The position numbers and the translations under genes were made by a program. From a virus: a stretch of DNA of 64,000 nt. The stretch is from positions 1 through 64,000 of IMG/VR virus record IMGVR_UViG_3300042894_006198, one strand, 5' to 3'. Below the pieces are notes generated by a model. It was not told where the DNA came from, did no database searches, and saw nothing but the letters and a program-made list of their open reading frames with translations. Positions within the stretch are counted from its first letter, which is position 1, and each line of letters starts with the position of its first letter. Shown here one piece after another: positions 1 through 8,957 of this stretch.

Positions 1-610
1 CAGGTATTGATACGTTACTATTGCCATTACTAATACTTGATGAACTAATTGATACCCAACTTAAATTTCCACTTCCATTTGTACTAAGAACTTGACCATC
101 ACTGCCCCCCGTAATAATTACATTACCCACCGCACCAAGATTTGATACACCTGCTACATTCAGTGTAGTAGCAACATTCATCGTATTAGCACTAATTATA
201 TTAGCACCTGTAATATTTCCACCTGATCCTGCACCTGCTACAATATTTGTTGCATTTAACGTACCTGCGACATTAACGCCTGTACCTGTTACAACAACAA
301 CATTGGCATTACCTGCTGAACTAATATTAACGTTCCCATTAGCCGCAGGTATTGATACGTTACTATTACCATTGCTAATACTTGATGAACTAATTGATAC
401 CCAACTTAAGTTTCCACTGCCATTTGTGCTAAGTACCTGTCCATTACTACCACCCGTTATTATAACGTTTGCGTTTGACCCTAAGTTTGCAGTGCTATTT
501 ACAACAAGATTACCAAAATATGTATGTGCTTGAACATTACTATTACTAGCAGTAAGTATAATGTTACCTGTTGTTAATCCGTTCTTTACGTTAAAATTTT
601 TTATTGGCAC
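1..610 (-). CDS. Fibre-type repeat protein, N-terminal 203 codons (3' end beyond window)
   Basis: Seen: an open frame runs from a GTG codon at 610-608 to the left edge without a stop. It begins V(M)PIKNFNVKNG, matching the start MPIRPFNSISG of the next gene upstream, then carries two copies of the module VIITGG(S/D)GQVLSTNG / GNLSW / SNGNSNVSIP found throughout the neighbouring fibre gene. No ATG lies in frame between the upstream in-frame stop (the second TAA of the TAATAA that ends the previous gene) and the GTG; an AGGGA sits about 10 bases ahead of the GTG. Inference: a further fibre or receptor-binding protein, last visible member of a five-gene minus-strand series, probably translated from the same message as its neighbour (gap 33 bases). 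C-terminus and length are unknown. Confidence 0.82.
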   Translation of the reverse strand, partial: MPIKNFNVKNGLTTGNIILTASNSNVQAHTYFGNLVVNSTANLGSNANVIITGGSNGQVLSTNGSGNLSWVSISSSSISNGNSNVSIPAANGNVNISSAGNANVVVVTGTGVNVAGTLNATNIVAGAGSGGNITGANIISANTMNVATTLNVAGVSNLGAVGNVIITGGSDGQVLSTNGSGNLSWVSISSSSISNGNSNVSIP

Positions 611-643
611 AGTTCCATATTCCCTGTTGTTATAATTAGTTTA

Positions 644-3600
644 TTACGGACTTAAATAAGTCGCTACAACTTGTACTTTAGCATTTGCACTAGATGATGT
701 TGCATATAAAGTAACGTTACCTGTTGTACCATTTACATTACTTGTTAAATCAACAATATCCGAAGATGAATTACTGCAAACACTTCCATAAATTGTAACA
801 AACGAATTTGTTCCATCATGAACTAAAAGTGTTTCAACTGATTGATATCCGTCATCACCTGAAGCACTTATAATATATTTAGCGGATCTGTAGGTTACAG
901 GGTTGAACTGATCAATAGTGGTATTTGTAGTAACTGCAACGTTAGAGCGACCTGCACTAAAGCTATTGGCACCTAGTATATTAACACCTGTAATATTACC
1001 ACCTGAACCACCGCCCGTTACAATACTTGTAGCATTTAAAACACCTGTAACATTAACACCTGTGCCTGAAACCACAACTACATTAGCATTACCCGCTGAA
1101 CTAATGTTTACATTACCATTTGCAGCAGGTATAGACACATTACTATTACCATTACTAATACTTGAGGAACTAAATGATACCCAACTTAAATTTCCACTTC
1201 CATTTGTACTAAGAACTTGACCATTACTGCCCCCTGTGATAATGACATTACCTACAGCACCAAGGTTTGATACCCCTGCTACGTTTAATCCTATAGAAGC
1301 ATTTACAGTGTTAGCTGATATAACATTAGCACCTGTAAGGTTACCACCTGTTCCTGCACCTGCAACAAATTGATTTGCAGTTAATGAGCCTGTAACATTT
1401 ACACCGTTGCCTGTAACAACAACTACATTAGCATTACCCGCTGAACTAATATTAACGTTACCGTTTGCTGCAGGTATACTTACATTACTATTGCCATTAC
1501 TAATACTTGATGAACTAATTGATACCCAACTTAAATTTCCACTTCCATTTGTACTAAGAACTTGACCATTACTACCACCTGTAATAATGACATTACCAAC
1601 TGCTCCAAGATTGGAAACACCCGCAATCGTAATATTATTTGCTGTTACTAAATTGCCTAAATTAGCATTTAGCGAAGTTATATTCCCTGAAAAATTACCT
1701 GTTCCCGTTGCAATTAAATTACCAACTTTAACAGATGGGTATGTTGCATTAGCCCAATCTATTGTTGTAGTAGGTTCCGCCACGACACCATCAAAGAATG
1801 TCCAAGTATCATTGGCAGCATTTCTTGCAATACCCGTGTGTACATATCCACCTTGATTATAACTTGCAACTATACCTAAATCATACAAATCACCTGTATT
1901 ATTTGCACCAACGTAGATTAATGGGTCGCCAACAACAAGATCGGTTACATTACTATAGTTTACGTTACCCGTTACATTGAGATTACCCGTTACATTAAGA
2001 TTACCATTCAGTACACTTAAAGCACCTGTTGTGACTTGTAAACCATTTCCTGCAGTAACTTGACTAGTGGTTGATATATTTCCTGTAACATTAACGCCTG
2101 TACCTGTAACTACGACCACATTAGCATTACCTGCTGAACTAATATTAACGTCCCCATTTGCAGCAGGTATACTGACATTACTGTTGCCATTGCTGATGCT
2201 GCTTGTGCTTACTGATACCCAACTTAGGTTTCCACTACCATTGGTGCTAAGAACTTGACCATTACTACCCCCTGTGATAATTACATTACCTACTGCACCA
2301 AGATTTGATACACCTGTTACGTTTAACGCAGTTGCTGCATTTACCGTATTTGCACTAAGAACATTAACTCCTGAAACATTACCGCCTGTTCCACCCCCTG
2401 CTACAATAGTTGAAGCTGTTAAGGTACCTGAAACGTTAACACCTGTTCCTGTAACAACAACTACGTTTGCATTACCTGCGGAACTAATATTAACGTTACC
2501 ATTTGCTGCAGGTATTGATACGTTACTATTGCCATTACTAATACTACTTGTGCTAATTGTTGACCAACTTAAATTACCACTACCATTGGTTGTTAATACT
2601 TGACCGTTACTACCACCTGTTATTAGTACATTGCTATTAGGTCCAAGATTTGTAACACCTGCAATAACTAAACCTGAAAGTGTTCCAATTGATGTAATAT
2701 TTGGCTGAGCAGCAGTGGTTAAAGTGCCTGATACTAGGTTTGCAATAACATTACCATTAATGTTTAAATTACCTACAATGTTCGCACCAACCCCTGTCAC
2801 CACTAATACGTTAGCATTACCTTCTGCACTTACATTGACATTACCATTAGCAGTTGGTATTGAGACATTACTATTGCCATTACTGATACTACTTGTATTA
2901 ATTGAAGACCAACTTAAGTTTCCACTGCCATTAGTAGATAAGAATTGTCCACTACTTCCACCTGTAATGATTACATTACCATTAGAGCCAAGATTGGACA
3001 CACCTGCTACATTTAAAGCTACCGCAGCATTAACTGTATTAGCACTAAGAACATTTACCCCGGTAATGTTACCGCCTGAGCCTCCACCTGTAACAATACT
3101 CGTCGCATTTAGTGTACCTGTAACATTTACACCATTGCCTGTAACAACAACTACATTGGCATTACCCGCTGAGCTAATGTTTACATTTCCATTAGCCGCA
3201 GGTATTGATACGTTACTATTGCCATTACTGATACTTGATGAACTAATTGATACCCAACTTAAGTTTCCACTACCATTTGTTGTTAGTACCTGACCGTTAC
3301 TTCCACCTGTAATAATAACGTTGCCAACAGGTCCCAAATTTGATACACCTGTGACATTAAATGAAGTAGCAACATTTACAGTATTTGAGCTTATTAAATT
3401 AGCCCCTGTAATTTCCCCACCGTTACCGTTCCCTGTAATCAAATTTCCTACAGTTACGTTACCTGTAAAATTACCTGAACCTGCAACATTAATGCCTGTG
3501 CCTGTTATAACGACTACATTAGCGTTACCTATTGCACTAATGTTTACATTACCATTTGCAGAAGGTATACTGACATTGCTATTGCCATTACTTATACTAC

Positions 3601-5497
3601 TCGTACTAATAGTTGTCCAACTTAAATTTCCACTACCATTAGTACTTAATACTTGACCATTGCTTCCACCTGTAATAATGACATTACCATTAGATCCTAA
3701 GTTTGATATTCCTGCAACATTTAATGCTGTAGCAGCATTTACTGTATTAGCTGATATAACATTAGCACCCGTAAGGTTTCCACCTGTACCTGCACCTGCA
3801 ACAAATTGATTTGCAGTTAATGACCCTGAAACATTTGCGTTACCATTGACAACTAATCCTGTACCTGTTACCACAACTACGTTGGCATTACCTTCTGCGC
3901 TAATATTAACGTTCCCATTAGCAGCAGGTATAGATACATTACTATTGCCATTACTGATACTTGATGAACTAATTGATACCCAACTTAAATTTCCACTTCC
4001 ATTTGTGCTTAATACCTGACCATTACTCCCACCTGTAATAATAACGTTACCATTAGCACCAAGGTTTGATACACCTGATACATTTAAATTTACCGATACA
4101 TTTACATTGTTTGCTGTAGCTGTATTACCAAGTTGAGCATTACCTGATCGTATATTTGCTAATTGTGTAAAAGTAACAACTTCGCTAGAAATAGATACGT
4201 TAGAACCAAAAGCAAATTCAGCATTGCTTACGTCCCAACCCATAAATGCAATTTTTGCAGCAGTATCATAATAATTTAATGCTGTACCAACGTCTTTACC
4301 ACTATTTGCATTAGGTGCAGCACCGTTAGGTCCTGTCTGAAGTTGAATGATTGGGTCTTGTACTGATAAATCAGTTACATTAACGTATATTAAATTACCA
4401 TTTACAGTAAGATTACCACTAATTATAGCGTTACCACTTACACCTAAATTACCTGTTGTATTAAGTGAACTACTAAAATTGCCTGTTCCTGTGACATTGA
4501 CTCCTGTACCCGAAACGACTATTACGTTAGAATTTCCTGATACATTAAAAGTTACATCACCATTTGCTGCAGGTATTGATACATTACTATTGCCATTACT
4601 AATACTACTTGTACTTACCGTAGTCCAACTTAAATTACCACTGCCGTTTGTTGTTAAAAATTGACCATCACTACCGCCTGTAATAATTACATTACCGTTT
4701 GAGCCAAGATTTGATATACCTGCTACGTTTAACGTAGTTGCAACATTTACAGTGTTTGCACTGATTACGTTGGCACCTGATAAATTACCACCTGTACCCG
4801 CACCTGCTACAAACTCGTTTGCAGTAAGAGAACCCGTAACATTTGCATTACCATTAACTCTTAAACCTGTACCCGTTACAATTGCTACGTTAGCATTACC
4901 TGCTACACTAAAATTAATATTTCCATTTGCAGACGGTATAGCAATATTACTGTTACCATTACTTAAATACTTGACATCAGCATCAAATCGAATATATTTG
5001 TATAATTGAGAAGGTGGATTAGGTGTGTTGCTTGTGGTAATAACAAGATTATTACCTGCAATAAATTGAACAGTATCTTCAGCTTGTGCTACTAAATTTG
5101 GTTGTCCATCAACAACCCAAGTCTTAAAAGTACTACCTAAAGAAACTAGAACATTACCATTGCCTACGTTAGATACACTAAAACCTGAGTCTTTATCAAA
5201 AAGAATGCCCGAAACATTTGATGTACTATTAGTTATATTACCTGCATTAGCATTACTTTCATATACAGATAAAGTTGCAGCAGGTGCTGTCCATGTTAGA
5301 TTACCATTACCATCAGTTTTTAATATGTAATTAGCAGTGCCGCCTGTTATGATGACATTACCAACATTACCCAAATTAGCTTGGTTACTTACAACTATTT
5401 TACTAGTGTTAATGTCTCCATTAGCTTCTATTACATTTGATATCGGATCTGTACCTACAGAGAACCCGCTTATTGAATTAAATGGTCTTATTGGCAT
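644..5497 (-). CDS. Giant repeat-built tail-fibre-like protein (1617 aa)
   Basis: Seen: 1617 residues dominated by Asn, Gly, Ser, Val and Thr. A short N-terminal piece (PFNSISGFSVG) is shared with the 746-residue protein at 8958-11198. Nine near-identical modules of about 115 residues follow, each with VIITGG, NGQVLSTNGSGNLSW, ISNGNSNVSIP and NANVVVVTGTG, plus one diverged first copy. Two non-repeat inserts interrupt them: one near residues 360-470 (VQDPIIQL, AFMGWD, EFAFGSNV) and one near 1170-1300 (VGDPLIYVG, WTFFDG). The last ~100 residues form a separate beta-rich domain ending VQVVATYLSP. No cysteine-rich, membrane or signal segment is visible. Known: such modules are common in fibres of marine T4-like phages. 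Inference: a trimeric, extended virion adhesin; its target is unknown. Ends in TAATAA. Confidence 0.85.
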   Translation of the reverse strand: MPIRPFNSISGFSVGTDPISNVIEANGDINTSKIVVSNQANLGNVGNVIITGGTANYILKTDGNGNLTWTAPAATLSVYESNANAGNITNSTSNVSGILFDKDSGFSVSNVGNGNVLVSLGSTFKTWVVDGQPNLVAQAEDTVQFIAGNNLVITTSNTPNPPSQLYKYIRFDADVKYLSNGNSNIAIPSANGNINFSVAGNANVAIVTGTGLRVNGNANVTGSLTANEFVAGAGTGGNLSGANVISANTVNVATTLNVAGISNLGSNGNVIITGGSDGQFLTTNGSGNLSWTTVSTSSISNGNSNVSIPAANGDVTFNVSGNSNVIVVSGTGVNVTGTGNFSSSLNTTGNLGVSGNAIISGNLTVNGNLIYVNVTDLSVQDPIIQLQTGPNGAAPNANSGKDVGTALNYYDTAAKIAFMGWDVSNAEFAFGSNVSISSEVVTFTQLANIRSGNAQLGNTATANNVNVSVNLNVSGVSNLGANGNVIITGGSNGQVLSTNGSGNLSWVSISSSSISNGNSNVSIPAANGNVNISAEGNANVVVVTGTGLVVNGNANVSGSLTANQFVAGAGTGGNLTGANVISANTVNAATALNVAGISNLGSNGNVIITGGSNGQVLSTNGSGNLSWTTISTSSISNGNSNVSIPSANGNVNISAIGNANVVVITGTGINVAGSGNFTGNVTVGNLITGNGNGGEITGANLISSNTVNVATSFNVTGVSNLGPVGNVIITGGSNGQVLTTNGSGNLSWVSISSSSISNGNSNVSIPAANGNVNISSAGNANVVVVTGNGVNVTGTLNATSIVTGGGSGGNITGVNVLSANTVNAAVALNVAGVSNLGSNGNVIITGGSSGQFLSTNGSGNLSWSSINTSSISNGNSNVSIPTANGNVNVSAEGNANVLVVTGVGANIVGNLNINGNVIANLVSGTLTTAAQPNITSIGTLSGLVIAGVTNLGPNSNVLITGGSNGQVLTTNGSGNLSWSTISTSSISNGNSNVSIPAANGNVNISSAGNANVVVVTGTGVNVSGTLTASTIVAGGGTGGNVSGVNVLSANTVNAATALNVTGVSNLGAVGNVIITGGSNGQVLSTNGSGNLSWVSVSTSSISNGNSNVSIPAANGDVNISSAGNANVVVVTGTGVNVTGNISTTSQVTAGNGLQVTTGALSVLNGNLNVTGNLNVTGNVNYSNVTDLVVGDPLIYVGANNTGDLYDLGIVASYNQGGYVHTGIARNAANDTWTFFDGVVAEPTTTIDWANATYPSVKVGNLIATGTGNFSGNITSLNANLGNLVTANNITIAGVSNLGAVGNVIITGGSNGQVLSTNGSGNLSWVSISSSSISNGNSNVSIPAANGNVNISSAGNANVVVVTGNGVNVTGSLTANQFVAGAGTGGNLTGANVISANTVNASIGLNVAGVSNLGAVGNVIITGGSNGQVLSTNGSGNLSWVSFSSSSISNGNSNVSIPAANGNVNISSAGNANVVVVSGTGVNVTGVLNATSIVTGGGSGGNITGVNILGANSFSAGRSNVAVTTNTTIDQFNPVTYRSAKYIISASGDDGYQSVETLLVHDGTNSFVTIYGSVCSNSSSDIVDLTSNVNGTTGNVTLYATSSSANAKVQVVATYLSP
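1020..4640 (-). repeat. Array of nine ~345-360 bp coding repeats
   Basis: The codons for NGSGNLSW recur near 1183, 1526, 2218, 2566, 2910, 3257, 3618, 3980 and 4625. Spacing is about 345-360 bp except where two ~300 bp insert modules fall (about 1590-2060 and 4080-4490). Stretches of tens of bases are identical between copies, enough for homologous recombination or for mis-assembly from short reads. Further copies lie in 1-610 and in 5539-8955. Confidence 0.88.
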
Positions 5498-5538
5498 CTA
5501 AATTTACTCTTATTATAATATTTAGTCCTACAAATCTC

Positions 5539-8500
5539 TTATACCAAACGGTACTGTGTTGTCCAAGTAGTAGAATTACTACTTGCAGGAGTTACTTGTA
5601 AGGCTATATTAGATCCCGATATATTCACCGCTAATAATCCTGTTGTACCACCTATTCCAACACTACCAAATGTGGCATAATCAACTGTAGTACCATCTGT
5701 AACCGCTTGTACGGTAGCAACACTGTACTTTGAACCTACAGAATCTACTCCACGTACTAAAAATTGTACGCCAACAAAACCACTTACAGGGAATTGAGCA
5801 ATTGTTTGATTAGCTGAAGTTGCCGTAGTTACCGTATTACCCCAAGTGACCAATGTAGTACCCATTTCTAGATTACTTGAAACTAGTTTTGTGTTAGCTA
5901 CGACATTGTCGCCCGTTATAGTTGTTGATGCTCCTATAGTTCCTGATACAACTAAACCTGATTGAGTAAATGTCGCAACATTTGCAGTACCTGTTACACT
6001 CACTGTAACGTTACTATTAGCAAGAACAACTACATTAGAGTTACCATTTTGTATTTGGTAAGTATCAATGGTTGTCCAACTTAAATTACCACTGCCGTTT
6101 GTTGTTAATACTTGTCCATTACTTCCTGCGTTGGCAGGTAAGTTTAATGTATAATTTGCTGTGGCACCTGACCCTGTCAGTGTGGCTGTATATACACCGT
6201 TTAAGAAATTAAACTTCGTGCCCGTTACTTCATTAGTAAGAATATTTCCACTACTTGCATTGACAACTGTTCCTGTACCTGCTAAAATTATATTGTTAGC
6301 ATTAACATTTTTTGTAACATTGGCATTACCTGTTACAGTAAGCTCACCACCTGTAGATAAATTACCACCACTGATATTACCCGATGCAAGAATCGCTACT
6401 GTTTCAATATTCCCAATATTTGCATTACCAAGTATATTGGCTGAACTTATATTAGCAATTGCTTTGTTTGAAAAATCAGTAATCCCTGTACCTTGTGGTG
6501 CAATGATAATATTAGCGTTTGCCCCTAATACACCAATTGTTAAATCACTTCCTGTTCTAGCACTATATCCGTCTGCTAAAACGGTACTTGCAACGATAAG
6601 ATTACTTAATACACCAAGTGATGTAACATTTGGTTGAGCATTAGTAGTCAATGTACCTGTTACAAAATTTGCTGTAACTAAATTGCCACCTGCTACATTA
6701 CCTGCGCTTAAATTACCCGTAAAGTTAGCTGTGTTACCACTAAGTGCTAAATTTACTGTTACATTATTGCTTGTTACATTAGATGATACTTCAACTAAAT
6801 TAGCCGTTACTTTACTATTTGCGTTAATATTATTAGCTAAAACATTACCTGTAACAGATAAACTTGTACCTGTAGCATTATCTATATTTGGAGATGTAAG
6901 TTGTGCGCTTGACTTTACTACAACATTACCACTTACTATAGCCGTAGTAACGTTATCAACATTTACAGAAAATACTGTACCTGTTAAGGTTAAACCTGCT
7001 CCCGCTTGATATGTTCCTGCTCCACTAAATTGTACCCATGTTATAGGATCTGTACCAACAACAGTAACAGGATCAGTCATTACCCATCCTGTATCATTGT
7101 ATATGTTACCTTGTTGAACAAAAGTAAAATCACCACCTAACATTTCTGTAGGTGTATCAAAATCAAGTGCTCGTACAATGGTAGATGCATTTGCCCATGT
7201 GTAAATACCATTATGTGCTGAGTTAGCCTCATTTTTAACAAGGATACGTGTTCCTACTGTTTGAACATTCACCGTATCAATTAAATTAAACGCACCTGTT
7301 GTTACAAGATTTGCTCCAACACCACTTGCACCGTTATTATAGGTTATTGTTCCACCTGTAATATTTGCCAAAGTATCAGGGGTTGCTGCTTGAGCGGGAG
7401 CATGAACGTGCAAACCTTGTGCAACATCATCAACGTATTGTTTTGTAGCTGCATCTGAAGCTGCGTTAGGTGTAGCTACAGAGGTAATTCTAAAATTAGC
7501 TACATCAACCGTACCATTACCAAATGGTTTTAATTCAATGAAACTATTACCTGTTTGTTCAGATAATAATTGTAAGTTTGCACTTAAAGCTGTTACGGAG
7601 TTACTTTTTACAGCACCAAATATACCATTACCATTGGCATAAACATTACCTACTACGTTGGCACCTATACCTGATACAACAACCACGTTGGCATTGCCTG
7701 ATGCACTTAAATTAATATTTCCATCTGCAGTAGGTATCGATACATTACTATTACCATTGCTAATACTCGATGAACTAATTGATACCCAACTTAAATTACC
7801 GCTACCATTTGTGCTTAATACTTGACCATTACTGCCACCTGTTATGATTACATTACCAACAGGTCCTAAATTAGATACCCCCGTTGCAATTAAACCTGTT
7901 GTGCCAATATTACCTACATTTGCATTACCTGATACATTTAACGTACCTGTGACGTTTACACCTGTACCTGACACCTCAACAATGTTTGCATTGCCCGCTG
8001 CGCTAATAGTAATATTACCATTTGCCGTGGGTATTGAAACATTACTATTACCGTTACTAATATTACTAATATTTGATGAACTAACAGATACCCAACTTAA
8101 ACCACCACTTCCATTGGTGCTTAATACTTGCCCATTGCTACCACCAAGAATGGTAACATTAGCCACATTACCTAAATTAGCAGAATTTGCTATAGTAATA
8201 GCACTGAAGTTAGCTGTATTACCTGCTAATTCTAAATTTACTGTAGCATTGCCAACTGTAATACCACTACCATAAAAATTAGTACCTGTAAAAGATGCGG
8301 TAGTTGTTACTTGTCCTGTACCATTTGGAGCAAATATTAAATTGGCATTTGTTAAAGTAGTTGAAATAGTGGTGTTTGATATATCTAAATTACCAAGCTG
8401 TGTATTAGCAGGTAAATTTTGTACACCAATAATACCAATATAACGGTAACCTACTGCATATAATACTTTACCTGATGTTAGAGCAGCAGGTATCGTTTCA

Positions 8501-8955
8501 CCAATAAAGTTTAATACGCCTGATTGATAGTTATAGTAAAACTCACCTGTACCACCGCTACCTGCAGCAAATATTTGTGTACCTGTTGACGTTGGATTAG
8601 CCGCCCCAGGATTATCCACATAAATCTTTATAGCATAAGTTGCACCAAATTCTTGTGGAATCCAATAAGTTAAGTTTGTTTTCCAAGTTGGATAAATTCC
8701 ACCTACAGGTACTGTAGTATTATCTGCAACCATTTGTACAGCACTAGCACCTGTGTAAGCTTGAACAACATTGGGGACTGCTGCAGCAGTAGCAGGTATC
8801 TGACTTGACTGAACCCATTGAGTATCGCCACGTATTAATAGTGGGCTAGGAATTGATTCGTTACTAGGACTTTTATTATTAGCCGTATCGGTTTTTGTAA
8901 CACCGAAGGCTTGTTTATATAGTAAGTCAACTTGTTGTGCTATAGATACTGACAT
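5539..8955 (-). CDS. Tail-fibre-like protein with internal VDD/HVHAP domain (1138 aa)
   Basis: Seen: starts 2 bases after the stop of the gene at 8958 (TAA TT ATG), so translation is probably coupled. Residues ~1-190 are a non-repeat N-terminal domain (AQQVDLLYKQAFGVTKTD, later YWIPQEFGATY), likely the particle-attachment part. Residues ~190-450 hold two copies of the NGQVLSTNG/SNGNSNVSIP module. Around 500-660 is a domain beginning AATKQYVDDVAQGLHVHAP with NEANSAHNGIYTW, a block widespread in phage tail fibres. A third module copy (LTTNGSGNLSW) lies near 985. The ~100-residue C-terminal domain (QFPVSGFVGVQFLVRG, ending TTQYRLV) matches in pattern the C-termini of the 1617- and 2279-residue proteins. 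Inference: a fibre sharing exchangeable parts with its neighbours. Confidence 0.85.
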   Translation of the reverse strand: MSVSIAQQVDLLYKQAFGVTKTDTANNKSPSNESIPSPLLIRGDTQWVQSSQIPATAAAVPNVVQAYTGASAVQMVADNTTVPVGGIYPTWKTNLTYWIPQEFGATYAIKIYVDNPGAANPTSTGTQIFAAGSGGTGEFYYNYQSGVLNFIGETIPAALTSGKVLYAVGYRYIGIIGVQNLPANTQLGNLDISNTTISTTLTNANLIFAPNGTGQVTTTASFTGTNFYGSGITVGNATVNLELAGNTANFSAITIANSANLGNVANVTILGGSNGQVLSTNGSGGLSWVSVSSSNISNISNGNSNVSIPTANGNITISAAGNANIVEVSGTGVNVTGTLNVSGNANVGNIGTTGLIATGVSNLGPVGNVIITGGSNGQVLSTNGSGNLSWVSISSSSISNGNSNVSIPTADGNINLSASGNANVVVVSGIGANVVGNVYANGNGIFGAVKSNSVTALSANLQLLSEQTGNSFIELKPFGNGTVDVANFRITSVATPNAASDAATKQYVDDVAQGLHVHAPAQAATPDTLANITGGTITYNNGASGVGANLVTTGAFNLIDTVNVQTVGTRILVKNEANSAHNGIYTWANASTIVRALDFDTPTEMLGGDFTFVQQGNIYNDTGWVMTDPVTVVGTDPITWVQFSGAGTYQAGAGLTLTGTVFSVNVDNVTTAIVSGNVVVKSSAQLTSPNIDNATGTSLSVTGNVLANNINANSKVTANLVEVSSNVTSNNVTVNLALSGNTANFTGNLSAGNVAGGNLVTANFVTGTLTTNAQPNVTSLGVLSNLIVASTVLADGYSARTGSDLTIGVLGANANIIIAPQGTGITDFSNKAIANISSANILGNANIGNIETVAILASGNISGGNLSTGGELTVTGNANVTKNVNANNIILAGTGTVVNASSGNILTNEVTGTKFNFLNGVYTATLTGSGATANYTLNLPANAGSNGQVLTTNGSGNLSWTTIDTYQIQNGNSNVVVLANSNVTVSVTGTANVATFTQSGLVVSGTIGASTTITGDNVVANTKLVSSNLEMGTTLVTWGNTVTTATSANQTIAQFPVSGFVGVQFLVRGVDSVGSKYSVATVQAVTDGTTVDYATFGSVGIGGTTGLLAVNISGSNIALQVTPASSNSTTWTTQYRLV

Positions 8956-8957
8956 AA

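Noticed and set aside
303-5009. Many antisense open frames of 60-190 residues opposite the repeat fibres
   Set aside because: They recur with the repeat unit, consist of Leu/Pro/Thr-rich nonsense translations of the opposite strand, and lack ribosome sites.
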